Of a stretch of 64,000 nucleotides of DNA, positions 1 to 9,013 are shown piece after piece (within the stretch, counting starts at the first letter, position 1; each line of letters starts with the position of its first letter). The stretch spans positions 1 to 64,000 of the forward strand of contig CANRNI010000007.1 in assembly GCA_947631945.1 (NCBI GenBank), given 5' to 3'. The notes below the pieces were generated by a model. It had not been told where the DNA came from. It saw nothing but the letters and a program-made list of their open reading frames with translations, and ran no database searches. This stretch comes from an uncultured Clostridia bacterium (lineage in GTDB: Bacteria; Bacillota; Clostridia; Oscillospirales; Acutalibacteraceae). The translations under genes and the position numbers were made by a program.

Positions 1-67
1 GAAAGCCCTTGATTTCAAGCCATTCTGCCGCTCTGACAACAGCATTTCTTTGTATCAATTCTTGGGT

Positions 68-358
68 TTACATTTCTGCAAATATATGCATCAAATTCCA
101 ATTTGGATGCGTTAATGCGAGCTTTCTGTAATGCTCCTGCTGAAGTTCAAAAGAAGAAAGCTGTCCATCGCTTCCTGTTGAAACACGGCAATATGCACAT
201 ACGGAAAATATATGCTCCCTGCCGAATATATCGGCTTTGTCCTTTGCCGGAATATATACCGCCGTATTTTTATCGCTGTTTATCTGACCGCTTTCGGTAT
301 TATTACGATTTTTATTATAGCATTCGTTCTTTTCATAGCTGTCTAAAGTATTTTTCAT
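68..358 (-). pseudogene. Serine recombinase, N-terminal remnant
   Basis: The 96-residue product begins with about 50 low-complexity, Asn/Lys-rich residues and then shows the start of a resolvase/invertase catalytic domain: VCAYCRVST, where the Ser is the expected nucleophile, followed by the Gln-rich SSFELQQEHYRKL helix and a HPNW..HIFAEM strand. Large serine recombinases continue for 300-500 further residues. Here an in-frame TAA follows EM and the rest of the catalytic domain (the DEGISG..R motif) is absent. The same frame continues past the stop to the window edge, but I do not recognise that stretch. Family membership is seen in the motif; loss of function is inferred. Probably a relic of an integrated element. 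Confidence 0.7.
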
Positions 359-633
359 GATAATTGTATATGATACTTTTTAATGCGTTTTAAGACCATT
401 TTTTTGTATCGCCCTTTGCTTTAATTTTTATTTATTTTAGGGCATATTGATACTAACGTAATATGCGTATTTTCGAGCATAAATTTATGCAGACAAGGCA
501 AAAATCTGCGGGGCGTAACGCTGGCAAGTGTTTTTAATTTTGCCTTAAACCGCGCATTGGATTTGGTATCAACACGCCATAGAACGGATGCTAAACTATT
601 ATATCATTAACGCTGTTCATACATAATAAAATA

Positions 634-680
634 TTCCACCCCAATTTAACCTATAATGTAAAAAGTTCTACCCCATTTTG
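634..680 (+). promoter_or_regulatory. Paired direct repeats around a TATAAT upstream of the XRE gene
   Basis: Two near-identical 14-bp direct repeats (TTCCACCCCAATTT at 634-647 and TTCTACCCCATTTT at 666-679) flank a TATAAT at 652-657, just upstream of the helix-turn-helix gene. The arrangement suits an autoregulatory operator pair, but no good -35 was found, so this is an inference from spacing and repetition. Confidence 0.4.
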
Positions 681-716
681 TGCTTTGTTAATCAGCCTTT
701 ACGGAGGTGCATTTTT

Positions 717-1055
717 TTGAATAAAAATCAGGGCGATTTGCTGCGGATTAATGAATTGGTGGATAGAATTGATAAACTGAGGGTAGAACATAACTATTCT
801 ATCTATGAGCTTGCGCTCAAATCAGATGTTTCAATCAATACAATAAAATACATATATAAAAAGAAAGGGTATCCCAATATTCGTACATTGTACAACATCT
901 GCGAAGCCTTTGAAATTCCTATCTGGTTTTTGTTTTTTAAAGATAATACTGATTTGTATTTGTCGAAAACCGAATATGAATTAGTCACTAACTTTAAAAA
1001 TCTCTCACCTACAAGCAAACGGTTAGTGCTGGAAATATCAAAAAATATGAAATAG
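717..1055 (+). CDS. XRE-family helix-turn-helix regulator
   Basis: Small Cro/CI-type DNA-binding protein of 112 residues. The N-terminal half carries the five-helix HTH: LRINELVDRIDKLRVEHNYS, then IYELALKSDVSINTIKYIYKK (turn and recognition helix) and NIRTLYNICEAFEIPI, the usual Cro/CI end. The last 40 residues (a TEYELV..LSPTSKRLVLEI segment) resemble the short tails of conjugative-element regulators. Start chosen at TTG 717 because GGAGG lies at 703-707, nine bases upstream; an in-frame ATG at 678 has no ribosome site. It lies beside the broken recombinase, which suggests both are remains of one integrated element. Target unknown, but the flanking repeats make autoregulation plausible. Confidence 0.75.
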   Translation: MNKNQGDLLRINELVDRIDKLRVEHNYSIYELALKSDVSINTIKYIYKKKGYPNIRTLYNICEAFEIPIWFLFFKDNTDLYLSKTEYELVTNFKNLSPTSKRLVLEISKNMK

Positions 1056-1428
1056 TACAGCTCGTGTTTACAAAAAAATACAAGACGCTCTGATTATAAA
1101 ATACTCTGCGCTCTTGGATTTTTATCCGGTATAATACACAAGAAGGTTGATTTTCAAGGCGGAGATACTTTAAGGCAATCCAAGAGCGCAAAAATTAAAA
1201 ACGTATAGCACAAGACTTACCAGAAAATTTTGTGTACACGAAATATGACCGAAAACGGCAAAGCCAAGGTATTAGGCGAGCTAAACGCTATCAAACTGAA
1301 TTTTCTTATTGTTAATTTCCTTTTCTTCTGTCCGCTTTATTGACTATATGCTTTAAGTTATTTTTTACTGAAAATGGGTCATTCTGTTTACATCGCAGAA
1401 ATACTGTATGCTTTTTATGCGTTTTTAA

Positions 1429-1457
1429 TTGATTTTTTACGTCAATCATGATATAAT
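1429..1457 (+). promoter_or_regulatory. Promoter of prfC
   Basis: TTGATT (1429-1434), a 17-bp spacer and TATAAT (1452-1457), with TG one base before the -10 (extended -10). Predicted start is near 1464, giving a leader of about 30 nt before AGAGGT and the ATG at 1493. The rest of 1056-1428 is AT-rich and shows nothing else I can name. Confidence 0.75.
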
Positions 1458-1492
1458 TTTAAAATGTATAAATTTATTTAAGAGGTAATATA

Positions 1493-3094
1493 ATGGCGGA
1501 CCTAAAACAGGAAATAAACAGACGGCGAACTTTCGCGATAATATCCCACCCCGACGCGGGAAAAACGACGCTTACCGAAAAATTTCTGCTTTACGGCGGC
1601 GCGATTCAGTCGGCCGGTTCGGTAAAGGGCAAAGCGAGCGACAAGCACGCCGTTTCGGACTGGATGGAGCTTGAAAAGCAGAGAGGTATTTCCATAACTT
1701 CGTCCGTACTCCAGTTTGAATATGACGGATTCTGCATAAATATCCTCGACACACCGGGACATCAAGATTTCTCGGAGGACACCTATCGAACGCTTATGGC
1801 AGCCGACAGCGCCGTTATGGTTATAGACGCGGCGAAGGGCATAGAGCCGCAGACAAGAAAGCTTTTTAAGGTCTGTGCGATGAGGAATATTCCGATTTTC
1901 ACATTTATAAATAAAATGGACAGGGAAGCGCGGGACCCTTACGAGCTTCTTGATGAGCTTGAAACGGAATTCGGTATAAGCACCTACGCCATGAACTGGC
2001 CGATAAGCTGCGGCAGTGATTTCAGGGGCGTTTACGACAGAGAAAAACGCCATATTCTCGCCTTTAACGAATTTCACAGCGGCAGAAAAAGAATCGAAGG
2101 TATAGAGTGCGATATTTCCGATACCGAAAAGCTCGATTCCCTTATAGGCGAGGATTTAAGAAAAATTCTTACAGATAATATAGAGCTTCTCGATATAGCG
2201 AGCGACGAATTTGATACAGAAAAGGTCAGAAACGGAAAATTAACTCCTGTTTTCTTTGGTTCGGCTCTTAACAATTTCGGAATAGAGCCGTTTTTGCAGA
2301 GCTTTTTAAAGCTTACGTCCGCTCCTCTCGCGCACAAAACGAACGACTGCGTTGTTGACCCGTTTGACGAGAGATTTTCGGCGTTTGTATTCAAGATTCA
2401 GGCTAATATGAATAAGGCTCACAGGGACAGGATTGCTTTTATGCGTATCTGCTCAGGAAAATTTGAGCGCGGCAAGGATTATCTTCACGTTCAGGAAAAC
2501 AAGCTTATAAAGCTTTCGCAGCCGCAGCAGCTTATGGCGCAGGAAAGGGAAATAATCAACGAAGCGTACGCCGGAGATATAATCGGAGTTTTCGACCCCG
2601 GAATTTTCTCTATAGGCGACACCGTCTGCGACCGAGATATGAAAATCAAATATAAAGGCATCATGACCTTCGCTCCCGAGCATTTTGCGGAAGTGGAGCA
2701 GATAGATTCCATGAAGCGCAAGCAGTTCGCGAAGGGAATGAATCAGATAGCGCAGGAGGGCGCAATTCAGATATTTTTCCTGCCCGAAACAGGTATGGAG
2801 CGTGTTATTGTAGGCGTTGTGGGAATGTTGCAATACGAGGTTCTCGAATACAGAATGGAAAGCGAATACGGCGTAAAATTCCGAAGAAGGAATCTCAATT
2901 ATCAGGTTATAAAAAGAATAGTTTCAACTCCCGCCGAGCCTAAGAATCTTGATTTGACGAATTCCGTATGGGTCCGCGACGTAAAGGGCAGGGATCTCCT
3001 GATTTTTGCGGGTCAATGGTGCGTTGACTGGGCTCTTTCCCATAACAAGGGGCTTGAGCTTGACGATTTTGAAGAACTGGAAATACTTGAATAA
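1493..3094 (+). CDS. prfC: Peptide chain release factor 3
   Basis: Translational GTPase that recycles RF1/RF2 from the ribosome after peptide release. The 533-residue length is typical. G1 is SHPDAGKTT at residues 18-26, the switch/G2 region includes EKQRGISITSS, G3 is DTPGHQDF near residue 87 and G4 is NKMD near residue 141. The GGAIQSAGSVKG segment and the C-terminal part (FQVKYRLESEYGV-like region near 450) are RF3-specific and separate it from EF-G. It has its own extended -10 promoter and AGAGGT ribosome site. A copy of the 32-bp AATTGACA repeat overlaps the stop codon. Nothing is missing. Confidence 0.95.
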   Translation: MADLKQEINRRRTFAIISHPDAGKTTLTEKFLLYGGAIQSAGSVKGKASDKHAVSDWMELEKQRGISITSSVLQFEYDGFCINILDTPGHQDFSEDTYRTLMAADSAVMVIDAAKGIEPQTRKLFKVCAMRNIPIFTFINKMDREARDPYELLDELETEFGISTYAMNWPISCGSDFRGVYDREKRHILAFNEFHSGRKRIEGIECDISDTEKLDSLIGEDLRKILTDNIELLDIASDEFDTEKVRNGKLTPVFFGSALNNFGIEPFLQSFLKLTSAPLAHKTNDCVVDPFDERFSAFVFKIQANMNKAHRDRIAFMRICSGKFERGKDYLHVQENKLIKLSQPQQLMAQEREIINEAYAGDIIGVFDPGIFSIGDTVCDRDMKIKYKGIMTFAPEHFAEVEQIDSMKRKQFAKGMNQIAQEGAIQIFFLPETGMERVIVGVVGMLQYEVLEYRMESEYGVKFRRRNLNYQVIKRIVSTPAEPKNLDLTNSVWVRDVKGRDLLIFAGQWCVDWALSHNKGLELDDFEELEILE

Positions 3095-3120
3095 TTGACA
3101 ATTGAAAATTTACAATTGTC
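3093..3120 (+). repeat. 32-bp AATTGACA repeat, copy 1 (slightly degenerate)
   Basis: First of nine copies of a short intergenic repeat built from AATTGACA/ACAATTG units. This copy begins at the prfC stop codon and carries several changes from the consensus seen at 23642, 27114, 40840 and 58059. Confidence 0.8.
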
Positions 3121-3146
3121 GCCCGATAAAAAACGGAGGGGCGCTT

Positions 3147-4643
3147 ATGAGCGATAAACAGAATAATCGTGAACAGGATATTATCCTCGATAACGCGGAA
3201 ATGTCCGATTTTACCGTTCATGACAGACGCTATGTCGGTCAAAGGGAAACTTTTGCGTATCTTCTTAACGATATGTCAAACGTTTTCAACATCGACGGCT
3301 ATAAGGACAGATTTATTTGGGACGTAGTAAAAATTGATTTTAAAATCAATGCATTCGTAAGTATTTTTACGGGCGCGTGGGACGTTATCAACGACCCCCT
3401 TATAGGCACTCTTGTTGATAAAACGAGAACGCGCTGGGGCAAATTCAGACCCTATATGCTGTTTTTCCAGATACCTCTTACTCTTATAGGCACTCTTTAC
3501 TGGTTCATGCCTTATATTTTTCCGAACTCCGCCGGTACATATATACCAAAGCTCATATTCTTTTTCGCGTTCAACGCCATAACGGAAACAGCGGGGACTT
3601 TCACAAGCATAGCGAAAACCGGCTACATGACGACAATAACTCCTCACCCGAATGACCGAGCGCGTCTTATAACGATGGCGGAGCTTCTTACGGGATACAT
3701 GGGCGAGGACCTGCCTGCAACGATAATGGGCGTAGTTATAGACCTCATAAACAATAAAATTCTGCCGTGGAAGCTGCGTTCCGCATTTCTCGGAATGGGA
3801 TTGTTCACGAATATCATGTCGTGCATTTTTACTTTTTATTTTTTCCTTGTCTCAAGGGAACGCGTTCCGCAGACCATTGAAACGCCAAATATAAAACAGG
3901 GTATAAAAGCGGTTTTCAACAACTACCCGATACTTCTCATTACTCTTTCAAGCTTTCTCGGCGGCTTCAGCATAAGCACAAGCGCGACTAACTATTTTAT
4001 AGACGTTTTAGGCTCCGCCACATTGCAAACAATACTTAATCTTCCGTCGAGTATGATTGGAAGCATCAGCTATGCGTTTGTCAAGCCGATGAGAAACAGA
4101 TTTTCGTCAAAGGCGTTATGGGTAGGAGAGGATTTGTACACAAGAGCATGGTGGATTCTGTTATGGATTATCGGCTCGATAAACGGCAACTACAAAAGGC
4201 GGCTGTTTATGTGCATAATGTTCGGTATACAGGCATTCTTTGATAAATGGGCGTTCGGTATAAGAAAAGTAGTGGCGGCGGAGCTTTATAACGAAGCGAT
4301 GGACTACTGCGAATGGAAAAACGGTTACAGAATGGAAGCCACAATAGGCGTTGCGAGAGACCTTATACTTAAAATTCAGAATATACTCAAAAGCTCGATA
4401 CAGAACCTCATGATGAGCCGTATAGGCTATATTCAGGGCAGAACAATAGGCACACAGAAGGACTCCACAAAATGGTGGCTGTTCTCAATGTGTACTGGCA
4501 TTCCGCAGATAACGGGCATTCTCGCCGTTATCCCCAAATTCCTGTATCCCCTTACAAAAGAAAAAAGAGAAAGAATGTATAACGAGCTTATAGCAAGACG
4601 CCACGAAGCTTATGCGTCAATAAATCGGGAAAACGCGGAATAA
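3147..4643 (+). CDS. MFS transporter, GPH (glycoside-pentoside-hexuronide) type
   Basis: Polytopic inner-membrane carrier of 498 residues, predicted to move sugars or glycosides with a cation. GPH features are the NDMSNVFN opening helix, the INAFVSIFTGAWDVINDPLIGTLVDKTRTRWGKFRPYML stretch (conserved first cytoplasmic loop, D..R.GKFRPY motif) and about 11-12 hydrophobic segments. The tail KEKRERMYNELIARRHEA is cytosolic and charged. Start is ATG 3147, with GGAGGGG at 3135-3141; an upstream in-frame ATG at 3102 lies inside the AATTGACA repeat and is unlikely. The glycerophosphodiesterase gene follows 36 bp downstream. Substrate cannot be told from sequence. Confidence 0.85.
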   Translation: MSDKQNNREQDIILDNAEMSDFTVHDRRYVGQRETFAYLLNDMSNVFNIDGYKDRFIWDVVKIDFKINAFVSIFTGAWDVINDPLIGTLVDKTRTRWGKFRPYMLFFQIPLTLIGTLYWFMPYIFPNSAGTYIPKLIFFFAFNAITETAGTFTSIAKTGYMTTITPHPNDRARLITMAELLTGYMGEDLPATIMGVVIDLINNKILPWKLRSAFLGMGLFTNIMSCIFTFYFFLVSRERVPQTIETPNIKQGIKAVFNNYPILLITLSSFLGGFSISTSATNYFIDVLGSATLQTILNLPSSMIGSISYAFVKPMRNRFSSKALWVGEDLYTRAWWILLWIIGSINGNYKRRLFMCIMFGIQAFFDKWAFGIRKVVAAELYNEAMDYCEWKNGYRMEATIGVARDLILKIQNILKSSIQNLMMSRIGYIQGRTIGTQKDSTKWWLFSMCTGIPQITGILAVIPKFLYPLTKEKRERMYNELIARRHEAYASINRENAE

Positions 4644-4679
4644 GCGGCATATAACAATAATAAGAAGGACAGATATATT

Positions 4680-5345
4680 TTGAGCAATAAAAAAACAGTT
4701 ACCGTAACGGCACATTCGGGATGTATGAACACAAAACCCAACTCTATAGAGTCAATTTCGGCGGGATTTGATATGGGAGCGGACATAACCGAAATCGACA
4801 TAAGATTTACTTCGGATGGCGTGCCGGTACTGTCTCATGACGACGTTAATAATAAAAATGCGAAAAACCTTGTCACACTGTCGGAAGCATTCGACTGTAT
4901 AAAGCAATATTCGGACAGAAAAGTAAATCTCGATATAAAAGAACAAAGCAATATGCCCTCGATACAAAGGCTCGCATATGAAAAGGGCGTTATAAACCAA
5001 TTGTTTTTTACGGGAGTTTTCGACAGCTTTGTCTGCGACGTAAAGATGGGCTGTCCCGACATTCCCTATTATCTCAACAAAAATTTTCTGCCTTATCTTA
5101 AAAACATTCCGGCGTATATAAGATATCTTGTATACCTTACGAAAAAATACGGCGCGATAGGCATAAACTTAAATAAGTCCTGTTGCTCCGAAGCGCTTGT
5201 CAACGCGTTTCACAAGGAAAATCTGCTTGTTTCGGTATGGACGGTAACTGACGTAGAAGGCGCTAAAAAGTGCCTGTCAATGAACGTGGATAACATAACG
5301 TGCAAAAATCCCGATGAGGTTCTCGCGCTCATTGGTAAACTTTAA
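4680..5345 (+). CDS. Glycerophosphodiester phosphodiesterase family protein
   Basis: TIM-barrel GDPD of 221 residues; the family hydrolyses glycerophosphodiesters to glycerol-3-phosphate and an alcohol. Seen: the opening AHSGCMNTKPNS, then DITEIDIRFTSDGVPVLSHDD, which carries the metal-binding E-x-D and the general-acid H-D. The canonical HRG at the first catalytic His reads HSG here, so the phosphate-contacting Arg is replaced by Ser. The usual final strand is present (SVWTVTDVEGAKKCLSM.VDNITCKNPD). TTG start at 4680, preceded by AAGAAGGA. No signal peptide, so cytosolic. It follows the GPH carrier by 36 bp and may be co-transcribed with it. Substrate may differ from glycerophosphodiesters because of the HSG change. 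Confidence 0.8.
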   Translation: MSNKKTVTVTAHSGCMNTKPNSIESISAGFDMGADITEIDIRFTSDGVPVLSHDDVNNKNAKNLVTLSEAFDCIKQYSDRKVNLDIKEQSNMPSIQRLAYEKGVINQLFFTGVFDSFVCDVKMGCPDIPYYLNKNFLPYLKNIPAYIRYLVYLTKKYGAIGINLNKSCCSEALVNAFHKENLLVSVWTVTDVEGAKKCLSMNVDNITCKNPDEVLALIGKL

Positions 5346-5378
5346 CTGTTTATAAAATAAAATATAGGCAATAATAAA

Positions 5379-5439
5379 ATTGATAATTAACAACTGTACA
5401 TTGTCGATTCAATAATTACTTATCTCTCCACCCCCCCCC
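5379..5439 (+). repeat. Degenerate AATTGACA repeat followed by a C9 tract
   Basis: A decayed copy of the 32-bp repeat (about 5379-5410) precedes an uninterrupted run of nine C at 5431-5439, 51 bp upstream of the sigG start codon. The homopolymer lies where promoter elements for sigG would be expected, and no clear sigma-A promoter is visible. Confidence 0.6.
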
Positions 5440-5489
5440 TCCCGCTTCAAACGGCGTACATATTCTTGTATTCGGAGGATTGTACTGTC

Positions 5490-6260
5490 ATGCAGTGGGG
5501 AAAAGTTGAGATATGCGGTATAAATACGGCAGAGCTTAAGGTTTTAAAGGAGAGCGAAAAAACCGAGCTTCTGAAAAAGGTCAAAAGCGGAGATAAAAAA
5601 GCGAGAGAGGACTTAATAAACGGAAATCTTCGGCTTGTACTGTCAGTCATTCAGCGTTTTACCAACAGAGGAGAAAACCTTGACGATTTATTTCAGGTCG
5701 GCTGCATAGGTCTTATAAAATCAATAGATAATTTTGACATATCACAGCAGGTAAAATTTTCCACATACGCCGTACCTATGATTATCGGAGAGGTAAGAAG
5801 ATATTTAAGAGACAATAACAGCGTGAGAGTAAGCCGCTCTATGAGAGATACGGCATATCACGCCATGCAGATAAGAGAAGATATTCAGAACAAGCTCGGC
5901 AGGGACGCGACTGTTGAGGAAATCGCGGAACAGCTCGAGCTGCCGAGAGAGCAGGTGGTATTGGCTCTCGAGGCAATCGTTGACCCCGTATCTCTTTATG
6001 AGCCGGTATACTCCGACGGCGGTGACACCATTTACGTTATGGATCAAATAGGCGACAACGCGTCGGACAATGACTGGATAGATGAAATTCTTATAAAAGA
6101 ATCAATTAAAAATCTTAATCCGAGAGAGAAAAAAATACTCTCCATGCGTTTTATGCAGGGCATGACTCAAATGGAGGTCGCGAACGAGGTCGGAATATCT
6201 CAGGCGCAGGTATCCCGGCTTGAAAAAGGCGCGATAAAGAAAATCAAAGAGCATGAATGA
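5490..6260 (+). CDS. sigG: RNA polymerase sporulation sigma factor SigG
   Basis: Late forespore sigma factor, 256 residues. The N-terminus MQWGKVEICGINT matches the SigG-specific KVEICG opening. Region 2 (NGNLRLVLSVIQRF.NRGENLDDLFQVGCIGLIKSIDNFD, FSTYAVPMIIGEVRRYLRDN), region 3 (VRVSRSMRDTAYHA) and region 4 (EKKILSMRFMQGMTQMEVANEVGISQAQVSRLEK) are complete. Start is ATG 5490, with GGAGG at 5474-5478; the in-frame ATG 5466 would overlap that ribosome site. Unlike the Bacillus/Clostridium arrangement it is not next to spoIIGA-sigE: its neighbours are the phosphodiesterase and alr. A MITE copy begins 10 bp after the stop. In Bacillus this gene is read by SigF and by itself; no consensus for either was identified here. 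Confidence 0.95.
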   Translation: MQWGKVEICGINTAELKVLKESEKTELLKKVKSGDKKAREDLINGNLRLVLSVIQRFTNRGENLDDLFQVGCIGLIKSIDNFDISQQVKFSTYAVPMIIGEVRRYLRDNNSVRVSRSMRDTAYHAMQIREDIQNKLGRDATVEEIAEQLELPREQVVLALEAIVDPVSLYEPVYSDGGDTIYVMDQIGDNASDNDWIDEILIKESIKNLNPREKKILSMRFMQGMTQMEVANEVGISQAQVSRLEKGAIKKIKEHE

Positions 6261-6270
6261 TAAAAATTTA

Positions 6271-6547
6271 AGGCAATACCGCATAATTATTGTCGTGCAG
6301 ATGTACCATGAGATTTTTCGTTAGAAAGCCATAGGGAACCCCGAAAATCCGTTAGGATTTTTGGGGAAAGGAGGAGCAACGGAGCGAGTGAACTTTTCGC
6401 CGTTAGGCGAAAACGAACGATGCGCAGTTTGCGACGACGCGGACGCAGGAATACTGACGTATTGGGGGAGCTTTTGGCAAAAATGACGGAAAATATCGGT
6501 GCAGATGCGCGGCAAAGGCGGCAGCCGCTAATTGTGCGGTATTGCCT
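6271..6547 (+). mobile_element. MITE copy 1 (277 bp, carries an extra ~104 bp)
   Basis: Ends are AGGCAATACCGCA and TGCGGTATTGCCT, flanked by TA on both sides (6269-6270 and 6548-6549). Compared with the ~173-bp copies, about 16 central bases are replaced by roughly 120 bp at 6322-6441. The extra segment holds two hairpins that share the loop GTTA (AAAATCC/GGATTTT and TTTTCGCC/GGCGAAAA). It lies immediately downstream of sigG. Confidence 0.85.
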
Positions 6548-6614
6548 TAAGGCGTATCAGAAAACGGAAAAACGCCTTGATACATACACCGCTTAATAAA
6601 GAAGTGACACCTTG

Positions 6615-7775
6615 ATGGACAAATACATAAGGACTTTTGCGCAGATAAATCTTGACGCTGTCGAGCATAATTTCAATGAGCTTAAAAACTGCGTCGGCGG
6701 TAAAGTAAAGCTTTGCGCCGTTATAAAGGCGGACGGCTACGGTCACGGAGCGGTTGCCATAGCCGAGCTTCTTAGGGACAAGACTGATTATTTCGCCGTC
6801 GCTACCGCCGACGAGGCTGTCGAACTCAGAAACGCCGGGATAAAAAATCCCATTCTTATTTTGTCATATTCTCATATGGACGATTTTGAAGCGCTTATAT
6901 CCAACGGAATCTCGCTGACTGTTTTTACTCTCGGCGACGCTCAAAAAATAAATGAATCGGCGGAGAAACTCAATAAAAAAGCTCTCGTTCATATAGCGGT
7001 CGATACGGGAATGACGCGCATAGGCTTCGCCCTTACCGACAAATCGGTTCAGGATATTAAGGCGATATCCGATATGAAAAATATAGAGCTTCAGGGCATT
7101 TTTTCCCATTACGCGTGCGCCGATATGACCGATAAATCCATCTCAGAAACTCAGACCGAGCGGTATATTGACTTTATAAAAAAATGCGGGGACAAAGGTG
7201 TAAAATTCCCGATAAGGCATATTTGCAACAGCGCCGGAATTTCGGAATTTACGGAGCATTTCGATATGGTACGCATGGGTATATCACTTTACGGACTTTA
7301 TCCGTCCGAGGAAGTAGATAAAACAAAAATAAATCTTATTCCCGCCATGACTTACAAAAGCCACGTCATATATGTTAAGGACGTACCGTCGGGAGAGGGC
7401 GTAAGCTACGGACATACATATATAACGGCGGAGACGCGCCGTATAGCGACTGTTTCGGCGGGCTACGCGGACGGCTATCCGAGAGCGCTCTCAAACCGAG
7501 GCAGAGTTATAATAAGGGGAAAATACGCGCCTATCGTGGGCAGAATCTGTATGGACCAGTTTATGATAGACGTTACGGATATTCCCGGCGTGTCGGTCGA
7601 TGATGAAGTCATACTTTGGGGAAGCGAAAACGGACTTACCGTTTCTGCCGAGGAAATCGGCGCAAACAGCATGAGCTTCAATTACGAGGTAGTCTGCGGC
7701 GTTTCAAGAAGGATTCCGAGAGTTTACAAAAAAAACGGCAAAACAGTAAAAATCGTAAACTATTTAAGGTTATAA
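6615..7775 (+). CDS. alr: Alanine racemase
   Basis: Cytosolic PLP enzyme making D-alanine for peptidoglycan, 386 residues. N-terminal TIM-barrel with the Schiff-base lysine K38 in AVIKADGYGHGA, and the C-terminal beta domain with the catalytic Tyr at residue 265 in GVSYGHTY, followed by the GYADGYPR and GRICMDQFMID signatures. Start taken as ATG 6615; TTG 6612 is directly adjacent, and the ribosome site (AGAAGTG) is weak for either. In many spore-formers a second alr is expressed in the mother cell; its position shortly after sigG is suggestive but not proof. The EamA gene follows after 44 bp. Confidence 0.95.
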   Translation: MDKYIRTFAQINLDAVEHNFNELKNCVGGKVKLCAVIKADGYGHGAVAIAELLRDKTDYFAVATADEAVELRNAGIKNPILILSYSHMDDFEALISNGISLTVFTLGDAQKINESAEKLNKKALVHIAVDTGMTRIGFALTDKSVQDIKAISDMKNIELQGIFSHYACADMTDKSISETQTERYIDFIKKCGDKGVKFPIRHICNSAGISEFTEHFDMVRMGISLYGLYPSEEVDKTKINLIPAMTYKSHVIYVKDVPSGEGVSYGHTYITAETRRIATVSAGYADGYPRALSNRGRVIIRGKYAPIVGRICMDQFMIDVTDIPGVSVDDEVILWGSENGLTVSAEEIGANSMSFNYEVVCGVSRRIPRVYKKNGKTVKIVNYLRL

Positions 7776-7819
7776 ACGGTGTTTTTTGGATTTTTTCGGA
7801 TACGCCATAGGGAGAAAAT

Positions 7820-8761
7820 ATGGATAAAGAAAAAAAATTAAGTATTATAAGTCCTCTGCTGCTCGTCCTCGCCGCTTTGATATGGGGTATCTCATTTGTG
7901 GCGCAGAGCGAGGGCGACGATATAGGCTCGTTCACATTCCAGGGAATAAGGTGTCTGCTCGCGTGTCTTTCCGTCCTTGCTGTAATTCTCATAAGGGATA
8001 ACACGGGCAATAACAGGCGGACAAAGAAAAAATACAAAAGCGCAGGGGAATGGTATTCCGATAACAAAACGCTCGTAAAAGCGGGAATAATATGCGGTCT
8101 TGCTCTTACTCTCGCGAATAATTTACAGCAGTTCGGAATAGGTATGCAGGGAAAGGAAACATCAACGGGCAAAGCGGCGTTTTTAACAGCTCTTTACATA
8201 GTGCTTGTGCCGATTTTCGGTATTTTTTTTAAAAAGAAAGTAAATCTCACAGCATGGTTAAGCGTTGCGGTAGCTGTCGCCGGACTTTATCTTATCTCGG
8301 TAAATCCGAACGAAGGCTTTGGCATATCTTCCGCCGATATTCTTCTTATACTCTGCGCATTGTTTTTCGCCGTTCAGATAATAACCGTAGACAGATTCTC
8401 TTCTGAAATTGACGGAATAAAGCTATCCTGCATACAGTTTTTTATCGCCGGAGTTCTGTCGTCGGTATTAATGTTCATATTTGAAAAGCCCGATATTAAC
8501 GCTATACTCGCTCAGTCAATACCTTTGCTTTATTCGGGAATACTTTCGGGCGGAGGAGCGTTCACCTTACAGATAATAGGCCAGAAACGCTGCAATCATG
8601 TGCTCGCAAGCCTTCTGATGAGCCTTGAATCGGTATTCTCCGCGCTCGCCGATTGGATTATAAGAGGAAATACGCTCAGCGCGAGAGAATTTGCAGGCTG
8701 CGCCGTTATGTTCGCGGCTATAATCCTTGTTCAGCTTCCGTTTAAAAAAGCGGCTAAATAA
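7820..8761 (+). CDS. EamA-family (DMT) transporter
   Basis: Inner-membrane protein of 313 residues with ten predicted helices in two EamA repeats. The first repeat opens with LLLVLAALIWGISFVAQ and ends with VAVAVAGLYLISV; the second ends with AREFAGCAVMFAAIILVQL, the usual terminal helix. A charged insert (RDNTGNNRRTKKKYKSAGEWYSD, near residues 59-81) splits the first repeat between helices 2 and 3 and is longer than in many relatives. Drug/metabolite transporter members export amino acids, nucleobases or other metabolites; the substrate is not visible here. ATG 7820 is preceded by AGGGAG. Likely co-transcribed with alr. Confidence 0.85.
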   Translation: MDKEKKLSIISPLLLVLAALIWGISFVAQSEGDDIGSFTFQGIRCLLACLSVLAVILIRDNTGNNRRTKKKYKSAGEWYSDNKTLVKAGIICGLALTLANNLQQFGIGMQGKETSTGKAAFLTALYIVLVPIFGIFFKKKVNLTAWLSVAVAVAGLYLISVNPNEGFGISSADILLILCALFFAVQIITVDRFSSEIDGIKLSCIQFFIAGVLSSVLMFIFEKPDINAILAQSIPLLYSGILSGGGAFTLQIIGQKRCNHVLASLLMSLESVFSALADWIIRGNTLSAREFAGCAVMFAAIILVQLPFKKAAK

Positions 8762-8841
8762 AACATAGAGTGTGAATAAACTCTAAATTAAAATGCTCAT
8801 ATAACGGGACTTTTTCCGTCATACCTCGTTGATTTTTTTTA

Positions 8842-9013
8842 AGGCAATACCGCACAATTATTGTCGTGCAGATGTGCCAAGAAATTTTTCGTCAGATTGA
8901 CAAAAGTGACGCAGGAATAATGACGTATGGGGGGAGCTTTTGGCAAAAATGACGGGAAATCTCGGTGCAGATGCGCGGCAAAGGCGGTAGCCGTTAATTG
9001 TGCGGTATTGCCT
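8842..9013 (+). mobile_element. MITE copy 2 (172 bp)
   Basis: Same terminal inverted repeat as the other copies, with TA on both sides (8840-8841 and 9014-9015). The whole element can fold into one long imperfect hairpin. It lies between the EamA gene and the promoter of the Nudix gene. Confidence 0.9.

Noticed and set aside
1502..2077. Long minus-strand open frame opposite prfC
   Set aside because: Antisense shadow of a well-conserved gene; no ribosome site, no family motifs.
6321..6515. Open frame across MITE copy 1
   Set aside because: Lies within a palindromic repeat; no start signal and no conservation in other copies.
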